In this document: piece after piece, positions 43,676-55,270 of the stretch | How positions within the stretch are numbered: position 1 is the stretch's first letter | How the letters are laid out: the number at the start of each line of letters is the position of its first letter | Assembly (NCBI GenBank): GCA_023078685.1 | Contig: JALGAS010000001.1 | Span: forward strand, 310,001-374,000 | Source of the DNA: Neopestalotiopsis rosae | Lineage: Eukaryota; Ascomycota; Sordariomycetes; Amphisphaeriales; Sporocadaceae | DNA length: 64,000 nt | Reading direction: 5' to 3' | The notes under the pieces: generated by a model | What the model was told of the DNA's origin: nothing | The model's database searches: none | Seen by the model: only the letters and a program-made list of their open reading frames with translations | Made by a program: the position numbers and the translations under genes

Positions 43676-45368
43676 GTATCACCTTGTAGACTTCATGGCA
43701 GAGCGGCCTGTCCAATTCATGGATAGCATTTACGAATTCGATTCTGACTCTCAATGCTCATGTCGCAAACCAGCCCTCGATTTACAGATGAATGAATTTA
43801 TCATCATTCATATTCAACATTATCAAAAGTTACCCTCGAACAGGCGTTGTCGGCGAGATCCAGTTCCCAATGCAAAAATGGAAATCTCTTCCCTCACGGA
43901 GTTGCCGAGAGATTGTGAGACCGTGAAAACCAGGACGTTTACATGGGTAACTGCATGTTCAAGAATGAGGCAACCCAGATACTATATGCGGGTTGCCCAT
44001 TTAGGCGGACCATATCCATGTTAAGCAAGTCCTGCCAGCCCATTCATACATGCCGGCGAAGGACGCCCTTGACCGGGACTCAATCCGATAGGATCCTTCC
44101 ATATAAAAATTATTGGACCACGGGATTCGGATGCCACTTGGAGTGGTGATGGCTCTGGTAGGTTTCGAAGCGCCGCAACTATGAGAAGAAGCGTGCTTTA
44201 TTTCGGTTTCTACTCGTGCTCCCATTGGATCACGACCATACTCTAATATCAGCCAGCGACTTAGATCTCTCTACACGGATAGTTACATACGTATAACACA
44301 ACATTGCTCGAGCATGGCAAAATCTGTGGCTACAATCGGGATGCAAGAGGCATGCTCTTGCACTGATCGCGGGTTCGGGGTCACCATTTTTCATTCCTTC
44401 TTCCACGTGCATACTTGATCACGATCTGATGGCTCTTGAATAGCAGGGTTTCATGAGCCTTGATTTTGTGTAATACTTGCTGCGAAGATCAACAAGGACC
44501 CTGAAGTTGATATCAAGACTTGTGGGGCGGCTCAGCGCTGACAAGTTTCGCATCACTTTTCGTTATTGTTCCTAAGTATGAATGTTGACTGGCTCGGAAA
44601 CACACGTCTGCAGAAGCGAGGCTGGTTGGGAGAGGGGCTCGAGTCCCTTTCGATTGCTCCAATCGTCAGGAAGCTATAAGACTCAGACGTGGCTCTGCAT
44701 GAAATGTGATAAATGATATATATGGGATGTTTGGGGTGACCATTCTTGGACATTTACTTCAGCGTGTAACTCTACTTGCGATGTATGATAGGATGATGTA
44801 AGGAAACAGTCTCTTTCGGGAGTAAAACAAGCTGCTGAGCACCCTGCCGAATGTCAAATAAATGACCAAGTATTTACTATACAAGGTAGCAATCTCGATC
44901 TTTCAAATACTGTGAATTTAGACCTTTATACGTGCATGGTGACTTACATCATGTCAAAAGGTCCACAAGTATGATGGCCGTTTACCAGGGTCCTCGCGGG
45001 ACAACTTACAAGGTACTGGCTCTCAGAGCTCCCCCACTATGCCAAATAGTACTAGGTTTGGGTTTGGAGGCACATGTCCCATGGAATGGACGCCTGAACA
45101 ATAATTGTTCCATCCCTCTACCTACCGACTTGGGGAAACACAAGAACGACTGCGCAGACGATCGCTTTTCTGTCCACTGTAGTTTGATCCCATTCCTCCA
45201 TTCCCAGTGCGCCAAACAAAGCAAGTCTCGTGCCGGGCGCGGGGTCCGCCAATCTCACACCGTTGCCATGAAGAACGTTTGTCGATCAATTGACCCGTCG
45301 TCCTAGCTAGCATTCTGTTGCGTAACAGCCCAGCGCCTCCCAAATTGCTGCTTGACCACTCCGACCCA
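43676..45368. other. Gene-poor region upstream of FIG4
   Basis: No supportable gene. Several short frames (43608-44024 +, 44001-44225 -, 44932-45306 +) carry no recognisable motif. The last few hundred bases should contain the FIG4 promoter. Confidence 0.4.
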
Positions 45369-48300
45369 ATGAACTTCGAAGCGCCCGAAGCAGAAACAAT
45401 GACGGCCGGGGATTCTGCTGAGCTCGGCACCTCAAAGGCCAATACAAGCCAGAATAATGGCGGCGGCCCCGGCGGCCCTTCCCACAGCGCTGGCAGCGAT
45501 GCCGTGAACATGGACGAGCGACAGGCGTCACCCGAGCCCGTCTTCCCTCTACTGCAGAACAATACTAGCAGTGAGACCTTGGCGCAGAACGTTCAGACCC
45601 AAAAAGGCACCGCCGAGGAGGACACGGACGAAGAGCCTGCTGTAGCCCAGCCCTTTGTTCGCACGCGCAGCCCCGACTCGTCGAGAGAAGATACACCCCA
45701 AGAAGACGAACAGACCCAAGCGCGGTCCTTCTACAAGATGCACAAGTTTACGCTATACGAAACAGCTAGTCGGTACTATATCGTAGGCGGAGATGTGACG
45801 GAAAAGCGGTACCGCATCCTCAAGATTGACCGCAACACCCACGACTCGGACTTGAACATTGTCGATGAGAAGATTGTATACAGCCAGAAGGAGATGGCCG
45901 GTATCTTGGACACTATTGACGATGGCAACAAGGGCACCGGCGGGATAAAGCAGCGCTGTACCACATGGGGCCTCCTCGGTTTCATCAAGTTCACCGGGCC
46001 GTATTACATGTTGCTGATCACCAAGAAGAGTACAGTGGCCATGATTGGCGGCCACTACATTTACCAGATTGACGGCACAGAACTGATACCACTAACGCCG
46101 CCCAAGTTCAAGCCAGATATCCGCAACACGGAAGAGTCGCGCTTCTTGGGCATTCTGAATAACTTGGATCTGACAAGGTCATTCTACTATAGCTACTCGT
46201 ACGATATCACACGAACCCTCCAGCACAACATCACAAGAGAGCGGATCGCTCTCATAAATGGCTTGCCGGGGACTACCTATGAAGACCCAAACCCAATGTT
46301 TGTGTGGAACAGTCATCTGCTTGAGCCAGGCAACGATGCCCTCCATGAGCCCTTTGATTGGTGCCGCCCCATTGTCCATGGATATATTGATCAAGCTGCC
46401 GTGTCGATATACGGGCGGACGGCTCATATCACCGTAATTGCCAGGAGATCTCGCTTCTTCGCCGGTGCCAGATTCCTCAAAAGAGGGGCAAATGACGTGG
46501 GATATGTTGCAAATGATGTTGAAACGGAGCAAATCGTGTCAGAGTCACTTACCACATCTTTCCACTCGCCCGGTCCCAAACTCTTTGCAAGCCCTCAGTA
46601 TACCTCTTATGTTCAACATCGAGGCAGCATTCCTCTGTACTGGACGCAAGATAACATCGGTGTTACTCCCAAACCGCCGATAGAACTGAATCTCGTGGAT
46701 CCCTTTTATACCGCTGCAGCACTGCATTTCGATAACCTTTTCGAGAGATATGGCTCGCCCATTTACGTTTTGAACCTTGTCAAGGCGAGGGAGAGGACGC
46801 CGAGAGAGTCCAAGTTACTCCACGAGTACACAAACTGCATCAACTATCTGAATCAATTCCTGCCAGAGGAACACAAGATCATCCAGAAACATTGGGACAT
46901 GAGTCGAGCTGCTAAGAGTCGCGACCAAGATGTCATTGGCACACTAGAGAGCATTGCTGAGCACGTTGTCACCACGACAGGCTTTTTCCAGAATGGAGAC
47001 GGCGTCATCTCGCCAACTCAAGTACAGAATGGCGTGGCGAGAACAAATTGTATCGATTGTCTTGACCGAACCAACGCCGCGCAGTTCGTCATCGGTAAGC
47101 GTGCGCTTGGTCATCAGCTCCATGCTCTCGGCATACTTGAGGATACCTCGATCGAATATGATACTGATGCCGTCAACCTCTTTACACACATGTACCACGA
47201 CCACGGCGACACCATTGCCGTGCAGTATGGAGGATCTCAGCTGGTCAACACAATGGAGACTTACCGCAAGATTAACCAGTGGACCAGTCACTCGCGCGAC
47301 ATGATTGAGAGCTTCAAACGCTACTATAACAACTCCTTCATGGACAGTCAGCGTCAAGAAGCCTACAATCTGTTCTTGGGCAATTACATATTTGCTCAAG
47401 GACAGCCCATGCTGTGGGATTTATCGACAGATTATTATTTGCATCATACTGATCCTAGGGCGTGGCTCGAGAAGGTTCCGCATCATTACATTCGCTGGTT
47501 CACTCCAAGGTTTCTGCAGCAGCGCACGCTGCCCAACTATGTTGAGCAGAAGAATCCAGGCAAACTCAAGCAGGTTTCATTCTACGATGATTACTGGCTA
47601 GAGTATTACAGACCGTCGACCTTGTCGTCGTTCCTGAAAATGTTCCCCTACAAGATGAATTCGACCATCAAGTACATCCCCTTAAAGTCGACTCAGGAAG
47701 GCCGGTACGATCTCAGTCCGTTCCGTGTCCGGACCGAGAGTGATGCCGAAGTCCACGAGAGGAAGAAGCCTTCCAGTGCCAGCAAGAAGGAGGTCACTAT
47801 CGTCGATCCCCACGACCCCCGCAAGGGCAAGGCCGATGAGGCAGATCAACACACCGCGGATCGCACGAATAGCCGTGGCATATCCATTCAACGCTGGCTG
47901 CAACCTGTTTCGCTCGACAATAAACCTGCAGTGCCCCAGGGCATCATGAAGGAGACTGGCAACGATCAGCGCCCTGCCGTACCTCGCAAACAAACGCCAC
48001 AAGAAAAGTCGACAGCGGCGCAGTGGACGTTCAAGAGCATGGTTCATGAATCGCTCAACCCTTCCGTCGATGCTCATGATACGGACGAATATCAACGGTA
48101 CATCTCACATCCGCAGTCGTTGCCTTTGGTCGTTTCCAATGAGGCACCTGCCGATGTCGACGCCTCTGAGTATACAGAGTACCTGAACGGCAGCTGGCAG
48201 ACGGACGGGTTGGCGGATCACAACAATACAGTGCCAGAGGAGGACATAGCTGCGTTCTGGGACTTGTTGCAGATGGGCGATGACCCCCTCACGGTCACGG

Positions 48301-48386
48301 AAGAGGATCTGCCCAAGAAGAGGTACAAGGCCTACGGGAAGTGGCTGAGAGGCAAGAGCCTCTTCAAACAGCAGCCTGTCGATTAG
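45369..48386 (+). CDS. FIG4: Polyphosphoinositide phosphatase FIG4 (Sac domain)
   Basis: This is an intronless gene for 1005 aa. FIG4 removes the 5-phosphate of PI(3,5)P2 on the vacuole and also works with the Fab1 kinase and Vac14. The Sac domain starts near residue 120 (MHKFTLYETASRYYIVG). It includes IDGTELIPL, NRTH-type motifs and the catalytic Cx5R loop in RTNCIDCLDRTN (Cys561 to Arg567). The post-catalytic region (WLEKVPHHYIRWF, YDDYWLEYYRPSTLSSF) matches FIG4 rather than Sac1. The N-terminal 110 residues and the C-terminal 250 are polar and of low complexity. The open frame extends upstream to 45318 without an ATG. The ATG at 45369 is the first; the next, in a better context, is 10 codons later. 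The stop lies only 65 bp from the stop of the convergent Tti2-like gene. Confidence 0.94.
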   Translation: MNFEAPEAETMTAGDSAELGTSKANTSQNNGGGPGGPSHSAGSDAVNMDERQASPEPVFPLLQNNTSSETLAQNVQTQKGTAEEDTDEEPAVAQPFVRTRSPDSSREDTPQEDEQTQARSFYKMHKFTLYETASRYYIVGGDVTEKRYRILKIDRNTHDSDLNIVDEKIVYSQKEMAGILDTIDDGNKGTGGIKQRCTTWGLLGFIKFTGPYYMLLITKKSTVAMIGGHYIYQIDGTELIPLTPPKFKPDIRNTEESRFLGILNNLDLTRSFYYSYSYDITRTLQHNITRERIALINGLPGTTYEDPNPMFVWNSHLLEPGNDALHEPFDWCRPIVHGYIDQAAVSIYGRTAHITVIARRSRFFAGARFLKRGANDVGYVANDVETEQIVSESLTTSFHSPGPKLFASPQYTSYVQHRGSIPLYWTQDNIGVTPKPPIELNLVDPFYTAAALHFDNLFERYGSPIYVLNLVKARERTPRESKLLHEYTNCINYLNQFLPEEHKIIQKHWDMSRAAKSRDQDVIGTLESIAEHVVTTTGFFQNGDGVISPTQVQNGVARTNCIDCLDRTNAAQFVIGKRALGHQLHALGILEDTSIEYDTDAVNLFTHMYHDHGDTIAVQYGGSQLVNTMETYRKINQWTSHSRDMIESFKRYYNNSFMDSQRQEAYNLFLGNYIFAQGQPMLWDLSTDYYLHHTDPRAWLEKVPHHYIRWFTPRFLQQRTLPNYVEQKNPGKLKQVSFYDDYWLEYYRPSTLSSFLKMFPYKMNSTIKYIPLKSTQEGRYDLSPFRVRTESDAEVHERKKPSSASKKEVTIVDPHDPRKGKADEADQHTADRTNSRGISIQRWLQPVSLDNKPAVPQGIMKETGNDQRPAVPRKQTPQEKSTAAQWTFKSMVHESLNPSVDAHDTDEYQRYISHPQSLPLVVSNEAPADVDASEYTEYLNGSWQTDGLADHNNTVPEEDIAAFWDLLQMGDDPLTVTEEDLPKKRYKAYGKWLRGKSLFKQQPVD

Positions 48387-48451
48387 GACCCGACGCTGCC
48401 GGACGTGCTCCCGACACCTTTGAGTGCTACATTTCAGGAGTACCCATATCA

Positions 48452-50290
48452 CTAAGCAGCACTGGGAGGGGCCTCGGTAGACGTGAAAAGCTCCGCAAGC
48501 AGCGGCTCCTTCTCGACCAGTGGGGAAACCGTCTCCGAGAGGGAGACTTTTTCACCTTCAAGTATCCTTGCCAGGATCTGAGCTGTTTTGGACAAAGCAT
48601 TTTTCAGATCCCCTTTGCTAGGAGAGCCGCTTGGGAATGAGTCTTCGTCTTCGACATTGAGATAACAGGTTGTCAAGATGCGGATGATTTCGGTGCCGTA
48701 ACCACCAATACGCGGCCAACAGCAGCGCATAATGGTTTGAATCAGTTGATTAGCGGCGAGCAAAGAGGGCGGATAGTTGGTGCCAAAGGGCTCCGTCATG
48801 ATTTCTGCCACCATGGGAAGCAAGTTCTGTTTAGAATCGTTATCAGCGTTTTGCATGATTCGGCGTTTTTGTAGCGATTTTTATTTTCTTTTTGTTGTTT
48901 TGACAGCGTAGAGCATAATGACTGATGGGAATAACGAACCTTGAGATGCTTCACAGCTAGTATACCCATGCCATTGACAATAGACGTTGCCTTGTTACAG
49001 AATAGCTCTGTCAGACGAATGTGCTCGCTGGCGTGGTGATATCCAACAAGTAGACCTTGCCGAATGATTCGATCGAGCATTTTCCTCTGCGCCTCTGAAA
49101 ATTCTGGCTGCTTGACGGGCTCGCCAATCGCGTCTTCGGGATAGGGCAGCCCGGCGATTTGAAACAGGGCAGGGTACGCGACATTGAGTATGCGCAGCGA
49201 CTCCTCCTCGGGCGTCAGGGTGGGCAAGAAGAGCACGGCGGGGAAGATGGCCTGCTCAAAGACGTCGGCCAGGCCGACGCGGGCCATGAGGCCCGGCGGG
49301 CAGCGCTGCCAGAGGGCGCTAAAGATGCGCATGGCGCGCACCTTGACATCGGTCCGGGGCTCGTCGAGCAGCGTCAGCAGCACGGGGGTGAAGAGGTGCC
49401 AGTGCGCGGCGAGCAGGTCGGCGTCGGCGCGGTCCACGGCCCAGGCGAACACGGTCACGGCGTAGGCGTGCGCGTGCTTCCACGGCTTGAGCTCGGCCTC
49501 GGTCGGGTCGTCGGGGCCCGCGCTGCCGGCGTACCGTGTCGGCTCGACGAACTCGGCCTTGCGGCCAGAAGCCGTGACGGTGGCGGGCCGGGACCGGGAG
49601 AAGAGCGGCCGCAGAAAGGTGGTCAGAATGGTCGAGGTGATGAGGGTCTCCTTGGCGCCAGGCTTGTTGCCCAGGGCCGCGTCCAAAATAGTCTGCGCCG
49701 AGGCTTGCGCGGCTGGTGTCGTCCACGGGTCCTGCGTGCTGGTGAATGCAGTCACGGCCACCAGGACCTTGGGATCCAGGGTGGCCTTGAGTGTGTCTTG
49801 CAGCGACTCCAAGACAGCTAGTCCGACCTCTCCCTTGGCCGCGACGGGTTGCCATTCCGAAGAAGCTGGGGCAATCGGTGCGATGCTCTTTGTGACATAA
49901 CTTGCAATCTTTTCAATAGTCTCCTCGTTATTTGCCTCTCCAGTCTCTAGGTGGCTACTTCTCAGGCACACCAGCAGTACTCTCAGAACTTTGATGTCTC
50001 CCTATGCAATGTATTAGTTTTTGTCTTGGCTGTGTGAGAGACGCAGAGCTTTTTGTGATGATGTACTTACCGTGTTATCCGATTCTATTACACCACAAAG
50101 AACATCTTGAAGTGAGAATTTCGATGGGAGAGCTGTAAGGTGTTAGGTTGCTTGAGCTGATGAGTTCTGACACGGGTTTGTAAATCTCACATTTTGCCAG
50201 CACATCTGTCACGTTTGATGAATCCTCTGCGCCTCCAATCTGGCCCGAGGCCTCCAACGAATTTTCAAATGAAACAGGTTCTGTAGCCAT
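48452..50290 (-). CDS. Tti2-like protein (TTT complex)
   Basis: The model is exons 50191-50290, 50071-50132, 48940-50001 and 48452-48826 (532 aa; introns 58, 69 and 113 nt; phases 1, 0, 0). The protein is all-helical and HEAT-like. The segment SLRILNVAYPALFQIAGLP, the preceding WQRCPPGL, and the later RIGGYGTEIIRIL fit the Tti2 family. Tti2 partners Tel2 and Tti1 in maturing PIKK kinases (TOR, ATM, ATR). The assignment is from pattern memory and is moderately sure. Exon 3 around 49200-49700 is very GC-rich, which creates long antisense frames. The gene is convergent with FIG4. Confidence 0.62.
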
Positions 50291-50974
50291 GATTGATGCT
50301 CATGATCTTGTTCGGTTTACTGTGTAAGTTGACTGGGGCTGCTGGCTGGTGTTGTTGGAGTGTTGGAAAGGCGGCGTGTGTGATTGGCGGCAAAGCTGGA
50401 GGTGCAGCCAGTTTCGTGGCCCAGTAAAGGTCAGGCAGGTCCCAGTAGAACCTTATGAAGTCACAACTGACGCCAGCCGCTACCTGAGAGACCTGAAGTT
50501 TTAGCGTTCTTAGGTCCCGTCTATAGCTCCCGTCTAGGGCCCTACATGCCTAGAGTTTAGCTAAGTGAAAGCGCCACTGAAGCCAAATTCTAGCGCCAAT
50601 AACCGTTGGAGTTTGTATTAATATGATCCTATGAACTAATGATCATGTTTCACTTTTATAGCTTTTTGTATTGTAATGTACGACTTGTAATTGCACTATA
50701 ATGCTTTACAATCACTCTCTTAAACTGCGTCGCATATAACAACAAATTGCCTGATTTTTATTTACCGTATTTCTTCCCCCTCAATATTGAACCAGAGTAT
50801 TTAAGCCCAGCGATATATATCCTATGTACTCTGCAAATGGCAATATAAATCCAAATAACAGCCTTAACGCATGAATTAGCTGTCTTCGATAGGTTTCCGT
50901 CCATACACACAGTGTCTGGACGGTTTTCATTGTCAGCCAAAGAAAGTACTACCGAGATTGGAAAGTGCAGCAAC
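50291..50974. other. Intergenic, 684 bp
   Basis: This lies between the Tti2-like gene start and the methyltransferase stop. The 50500-50900 part is AT-rich. I see no gene. Confidence 0.45.
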
Positions 50975-52142
50975 TTACATGCGGAGATAAAAATGAATGT
51001 CGGTATTCGACACTTCTAATTTGGCCGCCTCGATCAGCTCGTCAATCTCATCGTCGCCAAGTCCAGCAAAGCCCAGCACCTTGCGGTAGGCGTCCAGGGC
51101 CGTGACTATGATGCTCCCAGTAAAGATTCCCAGGTGCTTCATCTTTGGTCTGCGCTTCATCCAGCCGTTGCCGGGGACTGGAAACGTTTTTTCTTGCACG
51201 TCCACGAAGCCGACGCTCTCGAGATGTGACTTGAGGGACTGCAGGTTCCGAACCGTGTCGTGGCCGTTGCGAGACAAGCCCTCGAGGACGCACTGGGACC
51301 ACCGCTGGATCGCCGTGCCGTCGAGACTTCCGTCGGGGCTGTGCAGCTCCCAGGAAGAGTCTTGGAATTCCAGCCAAGCTCCTGGTTTCATATGATCGAG
51401 ACTTTTCCTCAGTACTGTGGTTACATCATTCAATGATACCAGCATGCTGCGAAGATGAATGTAGTCGAATAGCTGCGGAAAGACCCATTCGTCTTCCTCC
51501 GAGTCCTCCACGACAAAAGTCACATTGGGAGCTATAGACGGTTGTATGAGACTATAGGCATCATTTGTCCCTTCTGTCAGTCAAAGGCACAGGTGAAGTA
51601 TTGTTGTAATCGAGAAAGTGACTTTTTGTTTTGTCCGCTCACCTTAGATCCGTACCAATGACTTCCGAGGTTGGGTTTCTGTCTGCAAACTCATTGGCCC
51701 ATGCGCCCGTGCCGGTGCCGACATCCAGAACAAATGACGGGGACTCCTCGCAGACGGGCGCAAGACCTAGGGCGTCGTCCAAGACTATCTTCCATAGAAC
51801 ATGCTGCATGTCCAGCCTAGCTTGTTCCTCGCCGTCGTTGGGCAGCGAATATGCTGCGCGCGCTTGTTAGTAATATGATTGGTTGTGTGTGTGTAAGACA
51901 CGGTAATCTGCAGGGGGAAAATGGATTTTACACATACTTCCCGCCATATACCCATGGTAAGTTCTGCGCCCTTCGGCAACAAAACCATATTGATCTGTAA
52001 TGGTCGGAGCACTCCTGTGCCAAGACTGCTGAGATGAACTTGATGCAGCGCTGTCGCTCAGATCTCCAGAGTCGACGTCGTCGGCCAGATCTGCGCGGGG
52101 ACTCCCGCCCGCATGCGAGGTTGTGGTTGGCGATGGAGGCAT
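50975..52142 (-). CDS. LaeA-like SAM-dependent methyltransferase
   Basis: The model is exons 51938-52142, 51643-51853 and 50975-51551 (330 aa; introns 84 and 91 nt; phases 1 and 2). After a Ser/Asp-rich N-terminus comes the family entry motif, GRRTYHGYMAGTYSLPND then EEQARLDMQHVLW. The SAM-binding loop VLDVGTGTGAWA follows, then the second strand VIGTDLSLIQPSIAPNV, the acidic VEDSEEDEW, and FDYIHLRSM. This order defines the large fungal group that includes LaeA. LaeA itself is a global regulator of secondary metabolism and development, but genomes carry many paralogues with unknown substrates, and I cannot say this is the orthologue. It is divergent from a sulfotransferase-fold gene across 404 bp. 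No other biosynthetic genes lie nearby. Confidence 0.85.
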
Positions 52143-52546
52143 TTCCTGCCGCTTTCAAAAAAAAGAAACACAAACAAATCGGTAGCAACGCGGGGGTAAT
52201 GGATTACTGAATGTGGATGAGATCGATCATCTTTTGGGTCCCATCAATCGAATTGGGGGCGGGGGGGAATTCCATCTTTGTGGGCAGATATCCCCTTGTT
52301 CATGGACATGGATATACATATCTAAGGTTTGGCAGCTAAGCCCGCCTGGGCTATGGTCGAAAGAGACAACTCCATCAGGTAAATATTTCCCCTTTTCCCA
52401 GCTGAAAAGAGTGAAGGCGGGGGGTTGCCATCGAGTGAGAGGGAAAAAAAGACTCAGCTATCTACTTTACTTCGCCTCACTTTCTCGACCCCCCGAAAGT
52501 TGTCAACCACCCAATATAACATCCTTACTAATAGACTTTGGTAGCA
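52143..52546. promoter_or_regulatory. Divergent promoter, LaeA-like / sulfotransferase-like
   Basis: This is a 404-bp shared upstream region with a G-rich tract near 52255-52267 and a C/T-rich leader before 52547. I see no ORF. Confidence 0.5.
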
Positions 52547-53554
52547 ATGGGCGGCGCTCTCTCAAAGCCGGATCCCGCCGCGACCCTGCAGGTCGTCGGT
52601 GCAGGGTACTCTAGGACAGGAACGAGTTCCTTGCAGCTCGCATTGGCAAAGCTCGTCGACGGTCCCGTCTATCACGGTGGCACACAGATCTGGATGAGTG
52701 GAGATGATGGTACGTCGCATTTTTGTTTTGTTTTGGGAACCAGCATTGAGAAAAAAAGCACGCGCAAAATCATTTGGGCGGGAAAAAAAAAAAAAAAAAA
52801 ACAATCGGGCACCATCATATACTGCTACTACTACTAGTATAAGACTAACAAACGGCCATAGCTCGCGTCAAGTTATGGGGACTGGCCTGCGATGCTAAAT
52901 TCGTCGATCGCGACAGACGACGCACCCTGAAGCTCGTCAAGGAGGCGACCAAGGGCTTTTCCGGCCTTGTCGACATCCCTTGCATCTTCTTCGTCTCTGA
53001 ACTCGTCGAGTTGTATCCCGACTGCAAGTTTGTCCTCAATACGCGAGACCCCCAAAAGTGGTGGGAGAGCTTCGGAAACTTGCTCGGCCATGTCCCGGGA
53101 TACTTTACCATCCTGACGGCCCCGGCTCCGGGTATCCGCTGGATTCCCAAGATCCTGCGGGCTTTCCAGATCCAGGCCGATGAGCTTTTGCGCGACTCTG
53201 GACGCAAGCCCGGTGAATACGGCCCAGGTAAGTACAGCATGCACGTGTTATCATGGCAGAATTTGTCTAACAGCTTGCAAAGAACTACTCGTCACTTTCC
53301 AAGAGACCGTGATGCGAGAGGTTCCGCAGGATAGGCTCTTGGTCATGGACGTCAAGGAAGGTTGGGCCCCATTGGCCAAGTTCCTTGAGAAGCCAGTTCC
53401 GGCCGAAGAGTTCCCGCGTGTCAACGAATCTGCAGCTCTTGACAAGCAGGCGAAGTATCTCTTCACCAAGCTTGCTGGCACATGGGTCGGAATCCTTGCT
53501 CTTCTAGGTGGCAGTACTTATTTTGCCGCGAGATGGTTGAGGATGTCTCGTTAA
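52547..53554 (+). CDS. Sulfotransferase-fold P-loop protein (Sulfotransfer_4 type)
   Basis: The model is exons 52547-52709, 52862-53227 and 53274-53554 (269 aa; introns 152 and 46 nt; both phase 1). The PAPS-binding-like P-loop is near the start, VVGAGYSRTGTSSLQLAL. PVYHGG, KFVDIPC-like FSGLVDIPC and the second signature KFVLNTRDPQKWW follow. This set matches the fungal Sulfotransfer_4 family, often misannotated as epimerase. The C-terminus is a single hydrophobic helix (WVGILALLGGSTYFAARWL), suggesting a tail-anchored membrane protein. The substrate is unknown. Intron 1 contains a run of 19 A (52783-52801). It shares its promoter region with the LaeA-like gene. Confidence 0.8.
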
Positions 53555-55270
53555 GGTCACCACCATGTACTAGTTAGTGTCATCTGGAAGGAGTAATGCA
53601 GATTATTAGACAGGAATTGCGGCGTGATTTGCTCGATGGAGGGCTACTAGACAAATAAATTGGAAGTGATTACCGACAGCGTCCCATATAAATCCACTCT
53701 GATGATTCAAAGTTCGCTCGTAGATAGGGATCATTGTCATTGACAATGGCTGCCACCGTGGGGCCATGACGAAAGACATCTTAGCAACACCACCAATAGA
53801 TATATCGCAGCGTGGTGCAAGGTTCCCTTTCACTGCAATTTGAACTCTTTTAAAGGGAATCGAAGTGTCTCTAACACCACCAGTAGAAATACGTAATAGC
53901 AGCAGCATCGCGGTGCGGTGCAAGGTTTCTTTCACTGCAATTTGACGTCTCCAAAGGGGGATCGATGTGTCTCAAATCTAATTGGTTGTCTTGAAGGTGG
54001 TTATGCATGTCACATGGACTATTCGTCTAATGGATATCAGCTGATTTCACTGCGGCCTTCACTGCAATTTTAACCCTCTCAAAGAGAATGGAGTAACTTT
54101 CGTCTGATACAATACAATACGATCATATATCAGAACAACGTTCGCTTGCCACTTCGTTATTGCGGTCTGATCTCGTGCCGTAATGTCAAATGACTCAGCA
54201 AATGCAAGTAGAATCATGTTGATATCATCAATCCCGACTGACGTATACCTCTATAGTTAACGTATGTTGCTGAGAAATATAATTATCAATGTTGAAAAGT
54301 GGTTTCCTCATAAATTACCTTCTCCTCCTTTTAAGATAGAAGGCAGATGTGATGCCATCGTGGCAAGTGTATTTGGTTTTAGGCTTCTTAGCGCTTCCTT
54401 CAAAGGTACACGACTCACAAGATATCCCAAAATGATGAAATGGTCGTTTGGGGCATGATTCAAGTCTTTTGACTGGCCATAATATAGCATAACAGAAGCT
54501 CCACTGGAAGACACTCATAGAACGGTGCTGTCTTCTGATTTATCATCAAACTCCGTGAGCAGTTGTGGGAGGAAACCTTGACAGTCTCTCTACATCTCCA
54601 CTACGATCATCGTCGTTTTCAATCAGATGAAGCGACATGAATTGTACCATCACATCTTTCATCGCTCCACTCTTCAATGCTAAGCCGGCTCTCATACGCC
54701 TTGATACTTATATTCGTCCGACTTAAACCCTCTTATAAGGGTTCAACGTGGTTCAAAAGAGCAAGGGCGAAACTCGAACCCCCCGTCGTGCCTTGCACCT
54801 GTTCGACTTGTCGAAGTAGCAAAGATGAAAGACGAGCCAGGTGGCACACAGCGAGCACAACAACGAGCGCCTGTCTCATAAAACCCACATTTGACCCAGG
54901 GGTGGTTCTTGCTCGATGCCAATTATACAGCAATTTACCAGATCCAGGGAATAGTAAGACATCAGCTGTGCTCAGGAGAGGGATGGCACCCTTTGCTCAA
55001 TTAGCATGGGTTATCATTCTTTGCACCAGGGAAAAAAATTCGCGCAGATCCTCCTTCTTTCACATTTGAATTTGAGGTCCAGGCTATCGTCTTTATCTTC
55101 TGGAAGTAAAGCATCTTGGGGAAACAAGCGAACAATACCCAACATCACTTGCTCTTTGACGAGCATATACAAACACCATCTAAACTCAGCACTGATTAAG
55201 ATCTGATAGCCGCGAAACCGGATTAACCCTTCTATTTTGGCCAGGCCGAGAAGAAAGCGAGAGAATTGAT
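53555..55270. other. Intergenic, 1.7 kb
   Basis: This contains the dispersed repeats at 53785-54095 and a short palindrome at about 54728-54745 (AACCCT..AGGGTT). No ORF with coding character. A GGTTCGAG-like box on the minus strand near 54775 does not fold as a tRNA. Confidence 0.4.
53785..54095. repeat. Imperfect direct repeats sharing TTTCACTGCAATTT
   Basis: Two copies start with AACACCACCA (53786 and 53873). Each contains GGTGCAAGGTT, TTTCACTGCAATTT, an A/G-rich stretch with AAAGGG, ATCGA and GTGTCTC. A third, partial copy at about 54055-54095 has TTCACTGCAATTTTAACCC then CTCTCAAAGAGAATGG. The first two sit next to each other and the third is about 110 bp further on. Confidence 0.65.

Noticed and set aside
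49159..49855. Long plus-strand and alternative-frame ORFs opposite the Tti2-like gene
   Set aside because: They come from locally high GC. They are Gly/Arg-rich with no domain and overlap a well-supported exon.
54740..54800. GGTTCGAG-like box and palindrome as a tRNA or element end
   Set aside because: It does not fold as a cloverleaf, and there is no matching second inverted end.
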